64,000 nucleotides of DNA from Marinimicrobium hydrolyticum (GTDB taxonomy: Bacteria > Pseudomonadota > Gammaproteobacteria > Pseudomonadales > Cellvibrionaceae). The DNA is taken from NCBI RefSeq assembly GCF_030848505.1, contig NZ_JAVDDU010000001.1:372001-436000 (forward strand), in the 5' to 3' direction. The notes beneath the pieces are model-generated. The model was given only the letters and a program-made list of their open reading frames with translations, did no database searches and was not told the DNA's origin. How positions within the stretch are numbered: the first letter of the stretch is position 1; each line of letters begins with the position of its first letter. A program made the position numbers and the translations under genes. Of this stretch, positions 58,553 to 64,000 are shown one piece after another.

Positions 58553-59042
58553 GTCATTCCCGCGAAAGCGCACTGCTGTCCGGAATGATTTTGGGTGGAT
58601 GCTGGAGAGCCAAGATTTGCGCGGATTCGCGACAGTTTTGAGTGTCGGACACTCGAAAGTTGGCTGCTAACGAGCACTTCGTAAGAGGAGTCCCAGGCAC
58701 TTCCCAGGAGGCTTTTCGAAAACGCCGTGGACCCATCCCTGGGGGCTCTCTCACAAGGTCCCTCTTGTGAGAGTTTCGAAAAGCCTCCTGCGAAGTGCCT
58801 CCGTTGCAGCAACTAAGGTATTCTTGCCTGGGTTTGGGAAAAGAATGCCATAGTCTAAGGCTACTGGGGGCGTGCAGGGGGAGTGTTCAGCAAGCCTCAA
58901 AAGAGGGACCTTTTGAGGCAGTCCCCAGGGAGGGGTTTACGACATTTGCTGAACACTCACCCTGCGCGGCCCGAGGGCTTGCTTACGAAGTTGCTAACTA
59001 GCCCATTTATTCTGGACAGCAGTACGCTTTCGCGGGCATGAC
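58553..59042 (+). repeat. Family D double-hairpin element, copy B
   Basis: A 490-base unit bounded by inverted repeats: the left begins GTCATTCCCGCGAAAGCGCA and the right ends TACGCTTTCGCGGGCATGAC. Inside, hairpin I (58696-58799) and hairpin II (58879-58962) match copy A in order and orientation. Nested arms CTCTCACAAG/CTTGTGAGAG and CCTCAAAAG/CTTTTGAGG are kept. Some arm positions differ from copy A on both sides so that pairing is preserved. A CTTCGTAAG/CTTACGAAG pair flanks the two hairpins. No gene is supported within it. Confidence 0.87.
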
Positions 59043-59124
59043 GAAAACGGAAAGGCTAGGTTGCTCTCCGCACGCCCGCTAAAGTCTTCCCCGTCGTTCC
59101 CGCACTCCCTGTCATTCCTAAAAC

Positions 59125-59151
59125 AAAAAAGGGCCCGAAGGGCCCTTTTTT
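59125..59151. terminator. Terminator of gltA (bidirectional)
   Basis: AAAAAAGGGCCC pairs with GGGCCCTTTTTT around a 3-base loop. It lies 18 bases beyond the gltA stop and works on either strand. Confidence 0.92.
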
Positions 59152-59168
59152 GTACGCGATTGTTGAGC

Positions 59169-60449
59169 TTATTTGCTCGGGTATTCGCGCGTGGTGTAGC
59201 CGGTGTACCGCTGGCGCGGGCGGCCGATTTTGTACGGTGCGCTGACCATTTCATTCCAGTGGGCGTACCAGCCAGCGGCGCGGCCAGTGGCAAAAATTAC
59301 CGTGAATGCCTCGGGCGGTATACCGATGGCTTTCATGATAATGCCGGAGTAGAAATCCACGTTCGGATAGAGTTTCTTCTGAATAAAGTACTCATCTTCC
59401 AGAGCGATTTTTTCCAGACGAGTAGCAATGGCTAACAGTGGGTCGTCCGCCAGGCCGAGCTCAGAGAGAACTTCATCGCAAGTTTGTTTCATTACTTTGG
59501 CGCGCGGGTCAAAATTCTTGTAGACGCGGTGCCCGAAACCCATGAGTCGGAAGGGGTCGCTCTTGTCTTTTGCCTTGGCCACGTAAGTGTCAATGTTATC
59601 CACGCTGCCAATTTCCTGCAGCATGGTCAATACAGCCTCATTGGCACCGCCGTGGGCTGGGCCCCAAAGTGTGGCAATACCGGCAGCGATGGCGGCAAAC
59701 GGGTTAGTGCCGGAGGAGCCGGACAGGCGTACTGTGGAGGTGGACGCATTCTGTTCGTGATCGGCGTGTAGCAGGAAAATACGCTCCATGGCTTTGGCCA
59801 AAACCGGGCTTACTTTAGCGGCTTCGCCTGCTTTACCGAAGGTCATGTGCAAGTAGTTTTCGGCATAACCTAGGCTGCTGTCAGAGGCAACAAACTCTTC
59901 GCCTTGGCGATGCTTGTGAACCATGGCCGCGAGTGTGGGCATCTGGCCAATCAACCGATACGCGGTGGTCAGGCGGTCTTCTTCTTTGGTGATGTCCAGA
60001 GTTTCGTGGTAAACCGCTGCCAACGCCCCAACGGCACTGCACATAATGGCCATGGGGTGAGCATCTTGCTTGAAGGTTTTGATCAGGGCGGCGACGGATT
60101 CGTCAACTTGGGAGTGTGATTTAACGGCTTGGGAGAATTCTTCACGTTGTTCGTTGGAGGGAAGTTCGCCGTTCAATAGTAGATAGCAGGTTTCCAGGTA
60201 GTCAGAATGTTCGGCCAGTTGTTCGATCGGGTAGCCGCGGTGGAGCAATACGCCTTTGGCTCCATCAATGTAGGTAATTTTCGACTCGCAGGCGGCGGTG
60301 GACATAAAGCCCGGGTCGTAGGTGAAGAAGCCTTTCTTGGTTAGGCTGGTGACATCGATTACGTCGGGGCCGGCAGAACATGGATAAATGGGCAGGTCTA
60401 TGGACGCATCCAGGCCGTCGACACTTAACCGTGCTTTTCTGTCAGTCAT
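59169..60449 (-). CDS. gltA: Citrate synthase (type II)
   Basis: A 426-residue enzyme condensing acetyl-CoA and oxaloacetate. Active-site blocks are [20 protein letters not shown] (first His and Asn), [12 protein letters not shown] (second His), [13 protein letters not shown] and the catalytic Asp region [10 protein letters not shown]. The N-terminal beta-sheet domain typical of the hexameric, NADH-sensitive Gram-negative form is present ([25 protein letters not shown]). Start is ATG with AGGAG upstream. Divergent from sdhCDAB, the usual arrangement in gammaproteobacteria. Confidence 0.98.
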   Translation of the reverse strand: MTDRKARLSVDGLDASIDLPIYPCSAGPDVIDVTSLTKKGFFTYDPGFMSTAACESKITYIDGAKGVLLHRGYPIEQLAEHSDYLETCYLLLNGELPSNEQREEFSQAVKSHSQVDESVAALIKTFKQDAHPMAIMCSAVGALAAVYHETLDITKEEDRLTTAYRLIGQMPTLAAMVHKHRQGEEFVASDSSLGYAENYLHMTFGKAGEAAKVSPVLAKAMERIFLLHADHEQNASTSTVRLSGSSGTNPFAAIAAGIATLWGPAHGGANEAVLTMLQEIGSVDNIDTYVAKAKDKSDPFRLMGFGHRVYKNFDPRAKVMKQTCDEVLSELGLADDPLLAIATRLEKIALEDEYFIQKKLYPNVDFYSGIIMKAIGIPPEAFTVIFATGRAAGWYAHWNEMVSAPYKIGRPRQRYTGYTTREYPSK

Positions 60450-61031
60450 TACGGACTCCTGTAATTACAAACTATAGGGCTTCCGGTAATGGCAGGATGG
60501 CCAGACCGGTCAACTCACTGGGGATAACTACTTATTACGGCCATTGACGCCAAGGTTTCCCTGCGTCGAGGCAATTAGGTGGCCGCATTATAGAGGAGTG
60601 AGCGCCGCTCGGATAGCTTTTGGGGGGAGTAGCGGCCCGAAAGCATCGCATTGGTGCCTACTTTCAGGCTCAAACAGCCGCACCCTGGGGGCTCGGCGAC
60701 CGCCACTTTTTTTTGCATTTCTCAATGCGTTATTTTGCGCCCAAAAATGGGGCGGTGTGACTGCTCGAAAGTGGGGCGTTTCACCTTTGTGGGGCACGTT
60801 TGGCGCACAGCTTTGGGTTTGTGTTTCGGTGCCGTACTCTCTATAATACGCCGCGACTCGCGGGACCTGAGACGTCAGGCTCGATACGCTGTTCAGTGTG
60901 TTTACCAGGAGGTGGGCGCCGTCTTGGCCCAGCATTAGGAACACAGTGGAAATCGCGCGCTCGCAGGATGATTCTAGCGCTTAGCGCCGCCCCCTAAACC
61001 TGCCCCTTGGGCCAGAAGGTGACTTTCAATC
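60450..61031. other. Divergent gltA-sdhC regulatory region
   Basis: A 582-base gap with no supported gene. It holds the gltA leader, a clear candidate sdh promoter, and a G-rich, T-tract-containing middle (about 60680-60800). Overlapping frames of 95-118 codons on both strands have no ribosome site and no recognisable sequence. Confidence 0.6.
60819..60847 (+). promoter_or_regulatory. Putative promoter of sdhCDAB
   Basis: A perfect TATAAT (-10) lies 17 bases after TTGTGT (-35). The expected [15 protein letters not shown] near 60854 would leave a leader of almost 180 bases before sdhC. Confidence 0.65.
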
Positions 61032-61406
61032 GTGAAAAACCAACGACCCGTCAATCTCGATCTGACCAAGTTTTCTTTTCCTCTCGCCGCCATCGTCTCC
61101 ATTCTTCATCGCATCTCGGGCGTCTTTACTTTCGCAGGTGTGGCGATTCTGCTTTGGCTGCTCGATGCCAGCCTCGCTTCAGAAGATCGTTTTTTCGCGC
61201 TCCAGGAAACACTCACGCAGCCGCTTTGGCAGTTCGTGATCTGGACTGTGTTAGCCGCTTTGGCTTACCACGTGGTCGCGGGTGTACGCCACATGCTGAT
61301 GGATGTGGGCATTGGTGAGAGTTTGAAAGGCGGGCGCAGAGGCGCACAGTTGACCGTGGTATTGGCCGTGGTCTTGATGATTCTGGCAGGAGTATGGGTA
61401 TGGTAA
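61032..61406 (+). CDS. sdhC: Succinate dehydrogenase cytochrome b556 subunit
   Basis: A 124-residue membrane anchor subunit of complex II that binds ubiquinone and haem with SdhD. It begins VKNQRPVNLDLTKFSFPLAAI, with the conserved HRISGVFTF, and the haem-ligand His is in VRHMLMDVG. Three membrane helices are evident (about 23-50, 66-87, 104-124). The start is GTG, preceded by GAAGGTG. It overlaps sdhD by seven bases. Confidence 0.95.
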   Translation: MKNQRPVNLDLTKFSFPLAAIVSILHRISGVFTFAGVAILLWLLDASLASEDRFFALQETLTQPLWQFVIWTVLAALAYHVVAGVRHMLMDVGIGESLKGGRRGAQLTVVLAVVLMILAGVWVW

Positions 61407-61768
61407 CCACCGTGACAAGTTTGGGCCGTAGCGGCGTTGCCGACTGGCTGCTGCAGCGCGTGAGCGCGCTGATTATGCTCGCGTATACGATATTTCTTGT
61501 GGGCTATATTCTGTTAACACCAGAGCTGGACTACACCCAATGGCGGGCACTGTTTGATCAGCTTTGGATGCGTATTTTTAGCTTGATTACTTTGATCTCC
61601 ATCGTGGGTCACGCCTGGATCGGACTTTGGATCGTGTTAACCGACTATCTGACGGAGCGGGTGATGGGCGGCAAGGGCACGGTGCTGCGGCTTCTGTGTC
61701 AGCTGTTCCTGGGGCTCGTGGCCGTGACATATACCCTTTGGGGTATCGAAATTATTTGGGGATTCTAA
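61400..61768 (+). CDS. sdhD: Succinate dehydrogenase hydrophobic anchor subunit
   Basis: A 122-residue second membrane anchor of complex II. GVADWLLQRVSALIMLAYTI is the conserved N-terminal block before helix 1; HAWIGLWIVLTDYL carries the second haem-ligand His and quinone-site residues. Three helices fit. The ATG at 61400 is used because AGGAG lies seven bases before it; an ATG six bases earlier is too close. The ATGGTAA overlap with the sdhC stop implies coupled translation. Confidence 0.93.
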   Translation: MVTTVTSLGRSGVADWLLQRVSALIMLAYTIFLVGYILLTPELDYTQWRALFDQLWMRIFSLITLISIVGHAWIGLWIVLTDYLTERVMGGKGTVLRLLCQLFLGLVAVTYTLWGIEIIWGF

Positions 61769-61771
61769 GTT

Positions 61772-63535
61772 ATGCGCACGATTTCTTTTGACGGTATCGT
61801 CATAGGTGGTGGTGGTGCGGGCATGCGGGCCGCTCTGCAGCTGGCCAAATCCGGCTTTAAAACCGCTGTGATCACCAAGGTATTTCCGACTCGCTCCCAC
61901 ACAGTTTCCGCCCAGGGTGGCATTACCTGCGCGATTGCCAGTGCCGATCCCCAAGACGACTGGCGCTGGCATATGTACGATACCGTTAAGGGATCGGACT
62001 ATATCGGTGACCAGGATGCTATTGAGTATATGTGCTCCGTAGGTCCCGAAGCGGTCTTTGAATTGGAGCATATGGGCCTGCCATTCTCCCGTACTGAGGA
62101 AGGGCGTATCTATCAGCGTCCGTTCGGCGGCCAGTCCAAAGACTTTGGTCGCGGTGGTCAGGCCGCCCGCACCTGCGCGGCAGCTGATCGCACCGGCCAC
62201 GCGCTGCTGCACACGCTTTATCAGAACAACATCAAAAGCAATACCGTCTTCTTGAATGAGTGGTACGCGGTGGATCTGGTTAAGAACCAGGACGGTGCCG
62301 TGGTGGGCGTAATCGCCATTAATATAGAAGACGGTGAAACTGTCTATGTGCGCTCCAAGGCGACCGTACTGGCCACCGGTGGCGCTGGTCGCATCTACGC
62401 ATCCACGACCAATGCGCATATCAACACTGGCGACGGCGTTGGCATGGCTCTGCGCGCCGGCTTCCCGGTCCAGGATATTGAGATGTGGCAGTTCCACCCT
62501 ACCGGCATCTACGGCGCCGGGACTCTGGTTACCGAAGGATGCCGGGGTGAAGGTGGATACCTGATCAATAAAGATGGCGAGCGCTTTATGGAGCGCTACG
62601 CGCCCAACGCCAAAGACCTCGCTGGCCGCGATGTAGTGGCCCGCTCCATGGTGTTGGAGATTCTCGAAGGCCGCGGTTGCGGCGAGAACGGCGATCACGT
62701 GCTGCTGAAGCTGGATCATCTGGGTGAGGAAGTGCTGGAAAGTCGTCTGCCAGGCATCTGTGAGTTGTCCCGGACCTTTGCCCACGTAGACCCGGTAAAA
62801 GCGCCTATCCCGGTCGTACCCACCTGTCACTACATGATGGGTGGTATTCCCACCAATGTGGACGGTCAGGCACTGACGCAGAATGCGGCTGGCGATTATG
62901 TGCCAATTGACGGCCTGTTTGCCTGTGGTGAAGTGGCTTGTGTATCGGTGCACGGCGCCAACCGCCTCGGAGGCAACTCTCTTCTGGATCTGGTGGTGTT
63001 CGGTCGAGCTTCCGGTCTGTACATCGAAAAAGCACTGCGCGAAGGCGTCGAATACCGGGAAGCCCGGGACAGCGACCTGGAAGAAGCGGGCGCGCGCCTC
63101 AACCGCCTGAACAACTCAGAGGGTGGCGAAGGTGCGGCCGTTCTGCGCAAAGAGCTGCAGGACGTTATGCAAAATCACTTCGGCGTCTTCCGCAAAGGCG
63201 AGTTTATGGAAGAAGGCATCAAGAAACTGGCCGCGCTGCGCAGTCGGATCGAAAATGTCGCGCTGGAAGATAAGAGTAACTCCTTTAACACCGCTCGCAT
63301 TGAAGCGCTGGAGCTGCAAAACCTGTTGGAAGTGGCTGAGGCGACCGCCATTGCCGCCAACGAGCGCACCGAATCGCGCGGCGCCCACGCTCGAGATGAT
63401 TATCAAGAGCGTGACGATAAGAACTGGCTGTGCCATTCCATGTATTTCCCCGCCGAGAAGCGGCTGGGCAAGCGGGGCGTGAACTTTGCGCCAACCAGCA
63501 TGGAAGCCTTTGAACCTAAAGCACGTACTTATTAA
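61772..63535 (+). CDS. sdhA: Succinate dehydrogenase flavoprotein subunit
   Basis: A 587-residue catalytic subunit with covalent FAD that oxidises succinate to fumarate. The dinucleotide fold is [17 protein letters not shown], the FAD-linking His lies in [12 protein letters not shown], substrate residues lie in [20 protein letters not shown] and the Arg/His pair in [13 protein letters not shown]. The C-terminal domain includes [19 protein letters not shown] and ends [16 protein letters not shown]. It begins three bases after sdhD. Confidence 0.98.
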   Translation: MRTISFDGIVIGGGGAGMRAALQLAKSGFKTAVITKVFPTRSHTVSAQGGITCAIASADPQDDWRWHMYDTVKGSDYIGDQDAIEYMCSVGPEAVFELEHMGLPFSRTEEGRIYQRPFGGQSKDFGRGGQAARTCAAADRTGHALLHTLYQNNIKSNTVFLNEWYAVDLVKNQDGAVVGVIAINIEDGETVYVRSKATVLATGGAGRIYASTTNAHINTGDGVGMALRAGFPVQDIEMWQFHPTGIYGAGTLVTEGCRGEGGYLINKDGERFMERYAPNAKDLAGRDVVARSMVLEILEGRGCGENGDHVLLKLDHLGEEVLESRLPGICELSRTFAHVDPVKAPIPVVPTCHYMMGGIPTNVDGQALTQNAAGDYVPIDGLFACGEVACVSVHGANRLGGNSLLDLVVFGRASGLYIEKALREGVEYREARDSDLEEAGARLNRLNNSEGGEGAAVLRKELQDVMQNHFGVFRKGEFMEEGIKKLAALRSRIENVALEDKSNSFNTARIEALELQNLLEVAEATAIAANERTESRGAHARDDYQERDDKNWLCHSMYFPAEKRLGKRGVNFAPTSMEAFEPKARTY

Positions 63536-63545
63536 GGGGCGGATG

Positions 63546-64000
63546 ATGTTGAAGGTCGAAGTTTATCGCTATAATCCCGACACCGATAAGGCGCCCTACA
63601 TGCAGTCCTATGAACTGGACACCCAGGGCAAGGACTTAATGGTGCTGGATGTGCTGGAGCTGCTTAAAGCTCAGGACCCGAGTCTGGCCTATCGCCGCTC
63701 CTGTCGTGAGGGCGTGTGTGGTTCCGATGGCATGAACATTAATGGTGTCAACGGTCTCGCGTGTATCAAGCCCTTGTCCGAGTGCGTTAAGAACAACAAA
63801 CTGGTTCTGCGTCCTCTGCCTGGGTTACCGGTCATACGGGACTTGGTCATTGATATGAGCCAGTTTTACGAGCAATACCGCAAGGTTGAGCCTTATTTGC
63901 AGAACGATACACCGGCCCCGGCCATTGAGCGCTTGCAGTCACCGGAAGAGCGCGCCAAGCTGGACGGGCTCTATGAATGTATCTTGTGTGCCTGCTGCTC
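63546..64000 (+). CDS. sdhB: Succinate dehydrogenase iron-sulfur subunit (partial)
   Basis: The first 151 codons of SdhB, cut by the window end. It carries electrons from the flavin to quinone through three clusters. The 2Fe-2S cysteines are in SCREGVCGSDGMNINGVNG and the next LACIKPL; the beginning of the 4Fe-4S motif CILCACC is the last visible sequence. An AGGGG site lies six bases before the chosen ATG; an adjacent ATG three bases earlier is also possible. It follows sdhA by ten bases, completing sdhCDAB. Confidence 0.95.
   Translation, partial: MLKVEVYRYNPDTDKAPYMQSYELDTQGKDLMVLDVLELLKAQDPSLAYRRSCREGVCGSDGMNINGVNGLACIKPLSECVKNNKLVLRPLPGLPVIRDLVIDMSQFYEQYRKVEPYLQNDTPAPAIERLQSPEERAKLDGLYECILCACC

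Noticed and set aside
58795-59001. 68-codon ORF upstream of gltA resembling one near truD
   Set aside because: Similarity is due to the shared family D repeat, not to a protein; no ribosome site.
60544-60944. Overlapping 95-118 codon frames between gltA and sdhC
   Set aside because: No start signals, present on both strands, and they cover the predicted sdh promoter.

Overview
The window is a contiguous piece of chromosome from a gammaproteobacterium. Protein sequences and gene order (rnt-pyrC-motY, lepA-lepB-rnc-era-recO, gacS/barA-cysM-rlmD-relA-mazG, tilS-pyrG-kdsA-eno-ftsB-ispDF-truD-pcm-nlpD-rpoS-fdxA-mutS-pncC-recA-recX, sdhCDAB opposite gltA) resemble Pseudomonas and its marine relatives. 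A MotY protein (sodium-type flagellar motor), a GH95 glycosidase, an alginate-export-type porin and a PopT-type carrier suggest a motile, polysaccharide-using marine or saline bacterium, perhaps of the Cellvibrionales. That placement is inference; no rRNA or tRNA gene was found to test it.

Layout. 1-6.4 kb: UspE-like stress protein, a 50-residue small protein, VKOR-thioredoxin fusion, RNase T, dihydroorotase, MotY, and a MucD/DegP periplasmic protease. 6.4-12.4 kb: a repeat-filled gap, then lepA, lepB, a DUF4845 membrane protein, rnc, era, recO. 12.4-20.9 kb: BarA/GacS hybrid kinase, cysM, rlmD, relA, mazG. 21-27 kb: PAS-AraC regulator opposite a lipoprotein esterase, an HD-GYP protein with an altered HD motif, and an S9 peptidase-greB operon. 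27-46.3 kb: the long tilS-to-recX housekeeping run. In it surE is missing between truD and pcm, popT sits between pcm and nlpD, and a DUF4136 lipoprotein sits between recA and recX. 46.3-50.4 kb: proS, a HIT protein, a lysine-rich HU-like protein, and a DUF7931-like/GNAT pair. 50.4-58.5 kb: GH95 enzyme, exonuclease III, Prc protease, a decayed TetR regulator, and a porin behind a possible sigma-54 promoter. 59-64 kb: gltA and the start of the TCA operon sdhCDAB (sdhB is cut by the window end).

Functional themes are translation quality and stringent response (lepA, relA, era, rnc), envelope homeostasis (MucD, Prc, LepB, PopT, NlpD, MotY), DNA repair (recA with a LexA box, recX, recO, mutS, xthA), general stress (rpoS, UspE) and central metabolism (enolase, citrate synthase, succinate dehydrogenase).

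No CRISPR array, prophage, transposase or defence island is visible. The most unusual content is in gaps between housekeeping genes, where two families of long palindromic repeats occur. Family C (three copies) has a long hairpin whose arms differ between copies by compensating changes. Family D (two copies, about 450-490 bp) is a double-hairpin element with terminal inverted repeats. Both look like non-autonomous mobile or structured-RNA elements that I cannot name.
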